A stretch of 47,005 nucleotides of DNA from an uncultured Clostridia bacterium (lineage in GTDB: Bacteria > Bacillota > Clostridia > Oscillospirales > Acutalibacteraceae), in the NCBI GenBank assembly GCA_947623175.1, contig CANQGK010000020.1, positions 1 through 47,005 of the forward strand. Direction: 5' to 3'. Both the position numbers and the translations under genes were made by a program. Below, piece after piece: positions 10,015 through 19,055 of the stretch. The notes beneath the pieces are model-generated. The model searched no databases, was not told the DNA's origin, and saw nothing but the letters and a program-made list of their open reading frames with translations. Numbering within the stretch: position 1 is the stretch's first letter; each line of letters opens with the position of its first letter.

Positions 10015-12396
10015 TTATTGTTTCCAAGAGCAGACAATGTGATACAAGCCGCCGGCTTTTACCGATATCTTGTGATAATATATACCGAAAGGTGAATTTT
10101 CCGATTTTACACTACTTTCGTACGGATAAGCAAATTCCGGCAGTTTAAGCGTAAAGTCGGAATCTCTGTCTGCGGTAAAATCTATTTCAATTATTTCGTC
10201 GGTGCGGCTCCACGATACGGATATATCCAGCCCGTTGCGGGTTCTGAAATGGTTAAAGCTGCCGCTCTTCCATTTATCGGGCAAAGCGGGAAGTATACGC
10301 ACAAGCTCCGGAGTGGAGAAAAGCAGCATTTCGGTTACGGCTCCCGCGTAACCGAGGGCCGCGTCAAGCTGCATAGGCGGCTTGATTCCCCATATCATTT
10401 GCATGGAAACACCCATATCTCGCCAATCGTTTATATAGGTAAACAGGTTTGTTCCCGTGCAGCTGCCCAAAAGATGTTCAAGACACTCTAAAGCGCGCTT
10501 GCCGTCCTCCATGCGGCCGAAAATATTTGCCATGTGCGAAAAAGACCAACCCGTCTGTTCTTTGAGACCTATAACAAGTCGTTTTTCCACAGCCGTTTTG
10601 GCGGCGGCGTACAGTTGCGGAGAGCATTCTTTAATTATTTCGGTTCCCGGAAACGCGGGATAAATATGCGACTGGTGGCGATGCTGGTAATTATCCGAAA
10701 AATCCGGATGCATCCATTCGCACAGCGCACCGTCGCCGTTGATTTTATAGGGCGGAATATGGTTTAACATATCCTGCCATATTGGAAGCATATCCCGTTC
10801 CGTGTCCAACTTTTCGCAGGCATCGCAAAGATTTGTGAGCAAATCCTTTACAACGGCAAAATCCATAGTCGGATTTATACAAATTGCAGTCTCGCCTGCG
10901 CCGTAAAAGGAACCGTTTGCCGTGTTTTCGGGCGAGTCGGCGGGAAGAGACATTAAATACCCGTCATCACCGGTAATAAGGAAATCCTCATAGAAAAGCG
11001 CCGCTTCTTTCATAAATGGTACAGCGCGGTTTTTCAAAAACTCAAGGTCTGCGGTATAAAGGTAATAATCGTAAAAGTGGCGCGCCAGCCAGCCTGCGCC
11101 TGCTGTCCAATAAATCACTTGAGGCTGCAGATCGCGGATTATACCCGAATTTTCATCGGCGTAAAGCGGCACGAATATTCCGCGGCAGCCGTATAACTTG
11201 CGGGCATTTTCACGGAAATCTGGCAATTGCTTTTCCAACAGGTCAAACAGCGGAAGCATAGCCTCGGCGTTATTGCATGGGAGCGCCTGCCAATAGGATA
11301 ACTCAATGTTTTCATTGTAGAAAAACGCAGCGCACCATGGCGGCTCATAGTCGCCGTTCCAAATTCCCTGAAGCCCTGCCGGCAGACCGCCGGGTACCGA
11401 GCTGCACAAAAGCAGAAAACGGCTGAAATTATACATTCGCTCTATAAGCGCAGTTGAAGGATGTGAGCCGTAGGCGTCCAACAGCAGCTGTTCGTTGCTC
11501 TTTTCGCGGTCATTATCGCTTTCCGGAGTAAGCTGTAATACCGAACGCAAAAATTCCGCTCCGAAAACAGCGACATGACGTTCAAACAGACTGTCATAAT
11601 CATGCTCTGCACTGTCTGCAGCAGCCAACGCTTTTGCCGTGTCACCATCGGGTATAAGCGCCGTAAGCAGGGTTACACTGTCGGCGTTTTTAACCTCTAT
11701 TCCGTCGCCCCGAGTGCAAAGCGTACCGCCTTGCGGATATACCCTTGCCGCGGCGGAAAATTCAAAACCGTCAGCGGTTCTGCCCATAACGGTTAAGAAA
11801 TTACCGTCGGCCGATGCCGTATAGTTGTTATCTACGGTAAAAGACGCGCCGCCGTAATGGTAGGCGTCAAGCAGGTCGTGCGGTTCCAATGAAAATCTGC
11901 AATTTACGGATCCCGCACGGTCGGCTTCGATTTTTAAAACCGCAATATTATTGTCCGCACGGGAGACGAACAGTTTGCGCCGAAAAGAGGTCTCGCCCGA
12001 TTTCCAAGCGACGGTTACTTCGCCGGAAGACATATCGAGTCTGCGCTCGTAGTCCGAAAATGCATTGTCCGTATGGGTTATAATCCGCAGATCAAATCCC
12101 GGCATATAAGCGGCGACAGCGGCGTTATAGCCCTGTTCTCTTATTTTGTCGGGAAGGAAGCTTTGCGCTTTGCGGTAATGACCGTCGAGCATCATTTTAC
12201 GAAGCTCGGGTAAATAATCCGATACGTTCGGCAGGACTTCAGAACGTCCGTGAAACCAGAATCTTTCGTGATTCAATAAAATTCGTTCGTCAGCCAGCTT
12301 GCCGTAAACACACGCGCCTACGATGCCGCTGCCCGTAGGTGTGGCGTCGTTCCAGCGCGAGGCGGGATATGCGTTCTTCAATATGTAAGAGTTCAT
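10015..12396 (-). CDS. Glycoside hydrolase family 95 (alpha-L-fucosidase / alpha-L-galactosidase)
   Basis: This 793-residue enzyme of the inverting GH95 family has the N-terminal domain signature (YPASRWNDATPTGSG and LLNHERFWFHGR), the (alpha/alpha)6 core with NENIELSYW near residue 360 (the two Asn that assist the catalytic water in GH95), SPEN...NPTMDF, and HRHQSHIYPAFPG near residue 572. There is no signal peptide, so it should act on imported oligosaccharides. The start is ATG 12396 behind AGGTGA. The preceding gene ends at 12406, so the two are tightly coupled. Fucose versus L-galactose preference cannot be decided here. Confidence 0.92.
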   Translation of the reverse strand: MNSYILKNAYPASRWNDATPTGSGIVGACVYGKLADERILLNHERFWFHGRSEVLPNVSDYLPELRKMMLDGHYRKAQSFLPDKIREQGYNAAVAAYMPGFDLRIITHTDNAFSDYERRLDMSSGEVTVAWKSGETSFRRKLFVSRADNNIAVLKIEADRAGSVNCRFSLEPHDLLDAYHYGGASFTVDNNYTASADGNFLTVMGRTADGFEFSAAARVYPQGGTLCTRGDGIEVKNADSVTLLTALIPDGDTAKALAAADSAEHDYDSLFERHVAVFGAEFLRSVLQLTPESDNDREKSNEQLLLDAYGSHPSTALIERMYNFSRFLLLCSSVPGGLPAGLQGIWNGDYEPPWCAAFFYNENIELSYWQALPCNNAEAMLPLFDLLEKQLPDFRENARKLYGCRGIFVPLYADENSGIIRDLQPQVIYWTAGAGWLARHFYDYYLYTADLEFLKNRAVPFMKEAALFYEDFLITGDDGYLMSLPADSPENTANGSFYGAGETAICINPTMDFAVVKDLLTNLCDACEKLDTERDMLPIWQDMLNHIPPYKINGDGALCEWMHPDFSDNYQHRHQSHIYPAFPGTEIIKECSPQLYAAAKTAVEKRLVIGLKEQTGWSFSHMANIFGRMEDGKRALECLEHLLGSCTGTNLFTYINDWRDMGVSMQMIWGIKPPMQLDAALGYAGAVTEMLLFSTPELVRILPALPDKWKSGSFNHFRTRNGLDISVSWSRTDEIIEIDFTADRDSDFTLKLPEFAYPYESSVKSENSPFGIYYHKISVKAGGLYHIVCSWKQ

Positions 12397-12405
12397 AAAC
12401 GTCAC

Positions 12406-13920
12406 CTATGATTCCGATAATGCACAGCGTATAAATTTTACGTCATCGTGAGAGGATCTTATAAATATTTTCGAAGGATCCATATCGCAATCTTCAAAAA
12501 CGATATTTTTGGTGTAATACAGCGGGGATATCGGCTTTGAATAGGAGGAAACCGTACCCAAAGTCATAATATTGCTTTCCGTATTAATGCCGTGCATACG
12601 ACAGCGGCGGAAGGTAATGTTGCGCGGAATAGGACCTTCCCAAGGCGGCTCGTTTTCAACCCAACTGTATACAATATCCATATCCGTATCTTCAATTGTC
12701 GCTTCACAGCGAATTCGGAAGGTACCGTAAATTTTGCATCCGTGTATTTCCGCACCGGGATTTGAAAGTGAATAAACGCATGCCAGCACTGCCTGCGGTC
12801 TGTTTAACGGCAATGCATCCTCAACCGTGATGCGGTTCTGTGTTTTATCCTGCAGAACCACGCGGCTGATATGTGTATCGCCGACCAATGCACCTGTTTC
12901 CACATCATAAAGTATAATTTCATCTCCCACGCGCAGTTCGACCGGGTATTCGCCGCCGAATTCCATACAACCCATTTCAAATTCTTTCGGACCGAATACT
13001 TCGCGTACGGTCAAAACCGAGCAGGAAATGTTCCATACGTCGTCAAAAATGCCACCTAACGTGCAATCTTCCCATATAAATTTAGCGCGGTTCTCTTTGA
13101 TATGAAATCCGTCACGCCATCCCACCATAATACCGTCACTTCCCGGTTCGGGTACGATATTCGTGTTGCGAATGCGAAATACGCCTTCGTTATAACGCAT
13201 GTGAAACGAAAAATGAGAGGAGCTCCACAAATTACAGTTTTCCAATGTAAGATTGGTGGTGTAGGTGGTCAAAAATGCACTTAAATTGATCTGCCCCACA
13301 TTTGGCATCGGGGTTATAAAATCGGAGTGCGTTTCTTCTATAAACTTTAATTTTTCGGCGTAATTGTCAACCTTTTGAACGTTTAAACGGTACAGATGTC
13401 CGGCGGCGTCCAATGTTTCGATACTGTCATAAAAAATATGCTTGCGTCCGTATTGCAGCAGAGAGGGAATACCGAAATTGGCGCCGCTTTTGTCAAGCCA
13501 GGTGCCCTCGATTTCCAGCGAATCGCGTGACCGGATAACCAACGCCGGTTTTTTATGATCTACCGATACGACTTCGGAAAGGGTATAGACCGGTTTGAAA
13601 AGCTTAAAATTAAATCCGGTCACCTTAATATCATGGCAGTGTTGTATATCTACATAAGTTCTTACTTGCCCGAGCACAAAGGTTGTATTTTTGCCGGATA
13701 AAGTGAGGTTACCGAAATTGCGTATCATCACGGCAGGTTTGTTTTCGGGAACGGAAGCGAAAAAGTAAATTCCATTTGGCTCAAACTGTAATACGGCAGG
13801 GCCGCCATACTCGCGTATGGCAGACAGTGCGCTTTTCACGGCAGGACAGCAATCGGTTTTCCCGTCTCCCGACGCTCCGAAATCGGCTATTCGAAAAATG
13901 CGTGCGATTGATTCAGACAT
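12406..13920 (-). CDS. Right-handed beta-helix protein, paralogue 1 (cytoplasmic)
   Basis: This 504-residue protein starts with the pectate-lyase-superfamily signature FRIADFGASGDGKTD and continues with beta-helix coils. It has no signal peptide. It is strongly similar to the proteins at 32247-34046 and 35278-36768. Shared, possibly catalytic, blocks are WSSSHFSFHMRYNEG, WRDGFHIKENRAKF (about residue 266), the Asp pair in FDDVWN (about residue 293) and YSWVENEPPWEGP. The Asp pair in a beta-helix coil recalls GH110 and related glycosidases, but assignment to a CAZy family is not certain. It is the first gene of the minus-strand operon, with GAGG 8 nt before ATG. Confidence 0.8.
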   Translation of the reverse strand: MSESIARIFRIADFGASGDGKTDCCPAVKSALSAIREYGGPAVLQFEPNGIYFFASVPENKPAVMIRNFGNLTLSGKNTTFVLGQVRTYVDIQHCHDIKVTGFNFKLFKPVYTLSEVVSVDHKKPALVIRSRDSLEIEGTWLDKSGANFGIPSLLQYGRKHIFYDSIETLDAAGHLYRLNVQKVDNYAEKLKFIEETHSDFITPMPNVGQINLSAFLTTYTTNLTLENCNLWSSSHFSFHMRYNEGVFRIRNTNIVPEPGSDGIMVGWRDGFHIKENRAKFIWEDCTLGGIFDDVWNISCSVLTVREVFGPKEFEMGCMEFGGEYPVELRVGDEIILYDVETGALVGDTHISRVVLQDKTQNRITVEDALPLNRPQAVLACVYSLSNPGAEIHGCKIYGTFRIRCEATIEDTDMDIVYSWVENEPPWEGPIPRNITFRRCRMHGINTESNIMTLGTVSSYSKPISPLYYTKNIVFEDCDMDPSKIFIRSSHDDVKFIRCALSES

Positions 13921-14015
13921 AGTACTACCTCAAAATGTTTTTGATGTTTTTAGTTGTTTTAACATAACGGTTACGGCGTGTCAAAACGCTTCTCGTTGTC
14001 TTGAATGCAATAATC

Positions 14016-14044
14016 ATTATAGAGTGTCACATAAGTAAAATCAA
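14016..14044 (-). promoter_or_regulatory. Promoter of the beta-helix/GH95/esterase operon
   Basis: On the minus strand, TTGATT (14039-14044), a 17-nt spacer and TATAAT (14016-14021). The transcript would have a 5' leader of about 90 nt. Confidence 0.8.
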
Positions 14045-14179
14045 GGCGAAACGGCGATTTTTTACAGTACAATATTGCTGTAAAAATCCAAAAAATTGTA
14101 ATGCGTATGTTAAAAATTGCGGTCATACTATGAATTGCTGTTAAATTGGACAAATACACTTTTTTTCCGAAAAAATTCG

Positions 14180-14188
14180 TGCTATAAT
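14180..14188 (+). promoter_or_regulatory. Extended -10 promoter of the transporter operon
   Basis: TGCTATAAT is an extended -10 element (TG-N-TATAAT). There is no good -35 hexamer at 17 nt, only a T-rich tract, so an activator may be needed (inference). The first gene starts 60 nt downstream behind AGAAGGAGGGACATA. Confidence 0.7.
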
Positions 14189-14248
14189 ACGCTCGAATAA
14201 TGCAATTTTACCGTCGGTCCGAAGCGTCATGACAGAAGGAGGGACATA

Positions 14249-17176
14249 ATGAAAGCGAACTTTACAAGAACGGTTTTCAAAAAAAGTATCTGCGTTTGCC
14301 TTGCGGCAATCGGCGTCATATCCGGCGGAATTTCCGTCAGAGGACTTACGTTGGCGGAGCGTCTTGACAGCGATAAAAGCGAACAGGCGGTAATAATCGA
14401 TACAAAGGCAAATATTTATGCCGACGTATTAAAACAATATGAGCAGGACAAAAGACAGCCCGCTCCTGCCGACGCCTTGATACATATATCTGCCGCGGAC
14501 GGACAAACCGTCGACGGCCCTGTTGATACCGTGACCTATCTTGAGGAAAACGATGCGGTACTCTTTAAAGAGGATACCGAATATATAAAATGGAATTTTA
14601 CGGTACGTCGGGAAGGCATTTATCAGTTGAAGATAAATTATGTGCCTGCAGATGACAGTACGGCGGATATTATACGTTCATTGTATATCGATGATGAAAT
14701 ACCGTACGACGAATGCGCGGGCATTCATTTTACACGCCGCTTCTGCGATGAAGGCGAACCTGTCGAAAACTCAGCGGGAGACGAGATGCGCCCGAGTGTT
14801 AAGCAGATATACCAATGGTCTTCGGTCGATATTTTTGATAACAGCGGACTTTATACGGAACCCTTACGGTTTTATCTTACGGCGGGCGAACACAGTATAA
14901 AGTTAGAATCGCTGAGTCAGTCTCTTGCAATCTCCGAGCTCGTTTTCCATGCCCCTTTAAAAACAAAAGAATATGCCGAAGTGTTCGAAGAATATAAACA
15001 AAAAGGCTATACTCCGTCGGCAAAAGGCGTTAAGACGGAAGCCGAAAAAAACATTGTATGGAAAAGCAGCAGTACCATACGCATGCAAAGCAACGGCGAT
15101 CCCAAAATGTCGCCGCGATCTTTGGATACCGTCCGTATGAATTGTATCGGTGATACGGCGTGGATGGACGGAAATTCCGCAGTTACCTGGGAATTTGAGG
15201 CGCCGGAGGACGGCTTGTATGAGCTGAATTTGCGCATGGGGCAATGGTATCGTGAGGGAATGCCCTCGTATCGGCGTATAGAAATTGACGGTCGGGTGCC
15301 GTTTACAGAGTTTGAAAGCGTGGCGTTTACGTATAATAAAAAATGGCGCAGCGAGCTTATAAAAACCGAAGCGGGAGATCCTTATGCCGTTTACCTTACA
15401 AAGGGCAGACATGAGCTTACGATGACCGTCAATCAGGGTAATATACAGCCTATATTGCAGACTATTACAGATGACAGCGCTCTGCTTTCTGATTTGCTGC
15501 TGCGTATTGTTATGGTAGCCGGTCAAAATCCCGATCCGAATTACGATTATCATTTAGAGACTCGAATTCCGAATTTAACGGAAATTATGCAGACGCTTAT
15601 GGATCACATGAGCGATATGATGGAGCAATTAAAGGCTATTTCGGGCGATAAAACACCTGCGATGTATAACCAGTTAAAGGAGCTTAAGGATCAGCTGCTT
15701 GCAATGGTCGAAAATCCATATTCCATCCCGATGAAAACCGACGATATAAATACCGTTTTGACTACCTATGGCGATTGGATTTCCTGGCTTAAGCAGGAAC
15801 CGCTCATAATGGATTATTTTGAATTTCTGCCATATGGCGAAGAGGTAAAAAATTATCAGGCGGGCTTTTTCCCGCGTTTTCAAACCGCTGTCGTTCAGTT
15901 TATACGGTCGTTTATTTCGGATTATGACAGCGTTGACGCTTTAACCGACGGCAACGCGGCAATAAAGGAAGTTATCGACGTATGGATTGCGCGAGGCAAG
16001 GATTGGGGTACCTTGATAAAACGTATGGCGGATGAAAGCTTTACGCCTGATTCGAAAACAGCGATAAATATGCATATCTTGCCGTCGGGACAGCTTAATT
16101 CCGGCAGCGCAAATGCCCTGCTTTTGGCAATTTCTTCGGGGATGGCGCCCGATGCTGCAATGGGTACCCCTGCGGAGTCGGTCGGCGAATTTGCCATAAG
16201 AAATGCGGTTGCCGACCTGAGTCAATTTGAAGATTTTTCACAGGTCGCCGAACGTTTTCGCGCCGAACTGTTCATTCCGGTCACATATAAACAAAAGGTA
16301 TACGCCCTGCCGGAAACCATGAATTTCAGGGTGCTTATTTACCGTAAGGATATTCTTGCAAGTCTCGGGCTTGCATTGCCGAAAACTTGGGATGAATTAT
16401 ACAATAAGGTTATTCCGGTGCTTTATCAAAACAATATGCAGTTCTATTTTCCTTCGTCTCTGGAAATTATGCTGTTCCAGCTTAACGGTGAGTTTTATAA
16501 TGAAGAAGGTACGGTGTCAGCACTCGATTCGCCCGAGGCATTTAGGGCGTTTAAGGAAATGTGCGAGCTTTATACCGTGTATGGCGTACCGGTTACGGCA
16601 AACTTTTTTAACCGTATGCGCACCGGTGAAATGCCTATCGGAGTCGGCGATTTTATGGCGTACATGCAGCTTAAATCGGCGGCGCCCGAGCTCGAAGGGC
16701 GCTGGGGCATTACTTTGGTGCCGGGACACAGAAATAAAGACGGCAGCATAAATCATTCACAGGGCGCGGCTGTTTCGGAAACCTGTATGATAATGGAGCA
16801 ATCCGATAAACAACCGCAAGCCTGGGAGTTTTTGAAATGGTGGACTTCCAAAGAGGTGCAGACTCAGTTCGGCAACGAAATTGAAGCGCTTAACGGAATC
16901 GGAGCGCGTTGGAATACCGCAAACACTGAGGCTTTTGCCGCTTTGCCCTGGCCTCGCGGCGATTACGAGGTTATGGACGAAGCGCTTTCGCAAATAGGTC
17001 AGATACCTCCGGTACTCGGCGGCTATTTCACCACGCGTCATCTTACGAACGCTTTTAATCGTGTGGTAGTATCGGGCGAAAATGTGCGTGATTCCTTGGA
17101 AAAGGCGGTAAAAGATATCAATAAAGAGCTGCGGCGTAAACAGCAAAGTTACGGTGAACAACAGACGTCAAGCTGA
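14249..17176 (+). CDS. Giant ABC-transporter solute-binding protein with N-terminal beta-sandwich domains
   Basis: This 975-residue predicted exported protein has a hydrophobic signal segment at about residues 10-35 and no clear lipobox. Two beta-sandwich, carbohydrate-binding-like regions follow (about 60-235 and 270-425), marked by YIKWNFTVRREGIYQLKI and AVTWEFEAPEDGLYELNL. Then comes a helical linker (about 440-590) and a family 1 sugar-binding fold (about 600-965; PETMNFRVLIYRKDIL, PKTWDEL, AWEFLKWWTSKEVQ). Usual solute-binding proteins have 400-550 residues, so the N-terminal half is an extra module, perhaps binding the polymer itself. It heads the plus-strand operon before two permeases. 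Confidence 0.85.
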   Translation: MKANFTRTVFKKSICVCLAAIGVISGGISVRGLTLAERLDSDKSEQAVIIDTKANIYADVLKQYEQDKRQPAPADALIHISAADGQTVDGPVDTVTYLEENDAVLFKEDTEYIKWNFTVRREGIYQLKINYVPADDSTADIIRSLYIDDEIPYDECAGIHFTRRFCDEGEPVENSAGDEMRPSVKQIYQWSSVDIFDNSGLYTEPLRFYLTAGEHSIKLESLSQSLAISELVFHAPLKTKEYAEVFEEYKQKGYTPSAKGVKTEAEKNIVWKSSSTIRMQSNGDPKMSPRSLDTVRMNCIGDTAWMDGNSAVTWEFEAPEDGLYELNLRMGQWYREGMPSYRRIEIDGRVPFTEFESVAFTYNKKWRSELIKTEAGDPYAVYLTKGRHELTMTVNQGNIQPILQTITDDSALLSDLLLRIVMVAGQNPDPNYDYHLETRIPNLTEIMQTLMDHMSDMMEQLKAISGDKTPAMYNQLKELKDQLLAMVENPYSIPMKTDDINTVLTTYGDWISWLKQEPLIMDYFEFLPYGEEVKNYQAGFFPRFQTAVVQFIRSFISDYDSVDALTDGNAAIKEVIDVWIARGKDWGTLIKRMADESFTPDSKTAINMHILPSGQLNSGSANALLLAISSGMAPDAAMGTPAESVGEFAIRNAVADLSQFEDFSQVAERFRAELFIPVTYKQKVYALPETMNFRVLIYRKDILASLGLALPKTWDELYNKVIPVLYQNNMQFYFPSSLEIMLFQLNGEFYNEEGTVSALDSPEAFRAFKEMCELYTVYGVPVTANFFNRMRTGEMPIGVGDFMAYMQLKSAAPELEGRWGITLVPGHRNKDGSINHSQGAAVSETCMIMEQSDKQPQAWEFLKWWTSKEVQTQFGNEIEALNGIGARWNTANTEAFAALPWPRGDYEVMDEALSQIGQIPPVLGGYFTTRHLTNAFNRVVVSGENVRDSLEKAVKDINKELRRKQQSYGEQQTSS

Positions 17177-17231
17177 CGAGCATGACCGTAACTCGCTGAA
17201 TTTCGTCGGTTTGGAGAAAGGTTGTAGAAGT

Positions 17232-18122
17232 ATGAAAAAACGGTTCTTAAGGCGCAACGACATAATGGGATACTTGTTTTTGGCACCCTTTTTAATCGCA
17301 TTTTTTCTATTCGTTCTTCTTCCGGTATTGGCATCTATGGCGCTCAGCTTTACAAACTATGACATGATAAATACCCCCAAATTTATAGGTATGACAAATT
17401 ACCGTTTACTGCTTATGGACGACGACGTATTTTTGTTGGCGCTGAAAAATACCATGATTTTTGCCTTTATATCGGGTCCTATCGGATTTTTCGGGTCGTT
17501 TATTATGGCGTGGCTTATAAATGATCTTAAAGCTCGAAACGTATTTGCGCTGGCGTTTTATGCTCCGTCGCTTACGAGTGGAGTTGCTTTGAGCGTTGTT
17601 TGGCTGTACTTCTTTTCATCCGATCGGTACGGACTTATCAACAATATTTTAATACGCCTAGGGTTAATTTCCGATCCTATTCAATGGACGCTTAATTCGG
17701 ATACCATTCTGCCGGTGATTATGATTATTTCAATCTGGATGAGTATGGGCGCGGGATTTTTAACCTTTTTGGCGGGATTTCAAAATATACCGTCCGAAAT
17801 ATATGAAGCCGGAATGATCGACGGAATAAGGAACCGCTGTCAACAGCTCGTATATATAATCCTGCCGCAGATGAAGCCGCAGCTGTTATTCGGAGCTATC
17901 AATGCCGCCGTAGGGGCGTTCGGAGTATTTGACGTAGCGGTTTCGGTTGCGGGCATGCCGAGTCCGAACTATGCCGCCCACACCATTGTGGCTCATCTGT
18001 ACGATTATGCCTTCCTGCGGTTTGAAATGGGATATGCATCCGCAATTTCCATCATTTTGTTTTTGATTACCTTTGTTCTCGGACGAGTGCTTATGAGAAT
18101 TTTCCGTTCGGACGACACTTAA
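17232..18122 (+). CDS. Carbohydrate ABC transporter permease, MalF/UgpA type (pair 1)
   Basis: This 296-residue membrane protein has about six transmembrane segments and the EAA loop that contacts the ATPase (SEIYEAGMIDGIRNRC...ILPQMKP). The start is ATG 17232, giving MKKRFLRRNDIMGYLFLAPF, the usual cytoplasmic basic start before TM1. The frame runs back to 17154 but would overlap the upstream gene and has no better ribosome site. AGAAAGG precedes the chosen ATG by about 12 nt. It pairs with the next gene. Confidence 0.93.
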   Translation: MKKRFLRRNDIMGYLFLAPFLIAFFLFVLLPVLASMALSFTNYDMINTPKFIGMTNYRLLLMDDDVFLLALKNTMIFAFISGPIGFFGSFIMAWLINDLKARNVFALAFYAPSLTSGVALSVVWLYFFSSDRYGLINNILIRLGLISDPIQWTLNSDTILPVIMIISIWMSMGAGFLTFLAGFQNIPSEIYEAGMIDGIRNRCQQLVYIILPQMKPQLLFGAINAAVGAFGVFDVAVSVAGMPSPNYAAHTIVAHLYDYAFLRFEMGYASAISIILFLITFVLGRVLMRIFRSDDT

Positions 18123-18145
18123 TTCAGGAAGGAGCTTAAAAGAAA

Positions 18146-19042
18146 ATGGCAGCTGTGAAAGGGTTTTCCGTTCGTTTTCGCGGGCGGCGTTTGTTCTCAA
18201 TTTACTTACCGAATGTATTTTTATACGCGTTTCTGACTTTGGTAGTGGCATTTACGGCGCTGCCGCTTATATATGTGATTTCTTCCGCATTTAAACCGTT
18301 GGACGAACTCTTTTTATATCCGCCGAAGTTTTTTGTGAGGCGCCCCACCTTTGAAAATTTCAGCGATTTATTTTCGGCATTTAACAATACCGACGTACCC
18401 TTAACGCGAAATATTTTCAACAGCTTGTTTGTTACTATAGTTATAGTTGTGCTTACGGTTGTGTTTTCGGGAATGGCGGCGTACGGTTTAGTTAAATTAA
18501 AACCGAAGGGATCGTCGTTTATTTTTACCTTGATATTGACGGCTTTGATGTTTTCATCACATGTTACGCAGATACCAAACTATGTTATCGTAAAAAATCT
18601 TAATATGATAAATACATATTGGGCATTGATTTTACCGAAAATTGCCGTCGCTTATAACGTATTTCTTATGAAGCAGTTTCTCGAACAAATGCCGGACGCT
18701 TTGCTGGAAGCGGCACGCCTGGACGGCGCCGATGAATGGCATATTTTTTGTAAAATCGTTATGCCCTATTTACGACCGGCATGGGGTACGCTGGTAGTAT
18801 TTTCCTTCGTTTCAAATTGGAACGATTATTTCAGCCCGTTGGTTTTTACAAACAGCGAAGTTATGAAAACACTTCCGCTTGCGGTACAATCAATTGCCGG
18901 CGGTCCGGGAGCGGCGGCGTTGTCCACGATGGGCGCTATGGCGGCGTCAACGCTCTTGATGACGATGCCCACCATACTTGTGTATACGCTCATGCAGGGG
19001 CGAGTACTTAAAACCATGGGGTATTCGGGAATTAAATCGTAA
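18146..19042 (+). CDS. Carbohydrate ABC transporter permease, MalG/UgpE type (pair 1)
   Basis: This 298-residue inner-membrane permease has six predicted transmembrane helices and an EAA motif (DALLEAARLDGADEWHIFCKIVMP). It begins 23 nt after its partner behind AGGAG and would form the heterodimeric channel with it. The preceding 975-residue binding protein is the likely receptor. Confidence 0.93.
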   Translation: MAAVKGFSVRFRGRRLFSIYLPNVFLYAFLTLVVAFTALPLIYVISSAFKPLDELFLYPPKFFVRRPTFENFSDLFSAFNNTDVPLTRNIFNSLFVTIVIVVLTVVFSGMAAYGLVKLKPKGSSFIFTLILTALMFSSHVTQIPNYVIVKNLNMINTYWALILPKIAVAYNVFLMKQFLEQMPDALLEAARLDGADEWHIFCKIVMPYLRPAWGTLVVFSFVSNWNDYFSPLVFTNSEVMKTLPLAVQSIAGGPGAAALSTMGAMAASTLLMTMPTILVYTLMQGRVLKTMGYSGIKS

Positions 19043-19055
19043 AGAGGGTGTAGGT

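Larger units (their letters stand above)
13921..14248. other. Divergent intergenic regulatory region
   Basis: These 328 bp separate two divergent glycan operons and hold a promoter for each. Between them are AT-rich segments and AAAAATTGCGG (14112-14122), which resembles AAAATATGCGG (35164-35174) and CAATATGCGG (38491-38500) in other control regions of the locus. This is a weak candidate operator. No RNA gene is seen. Confidence 0.5.
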
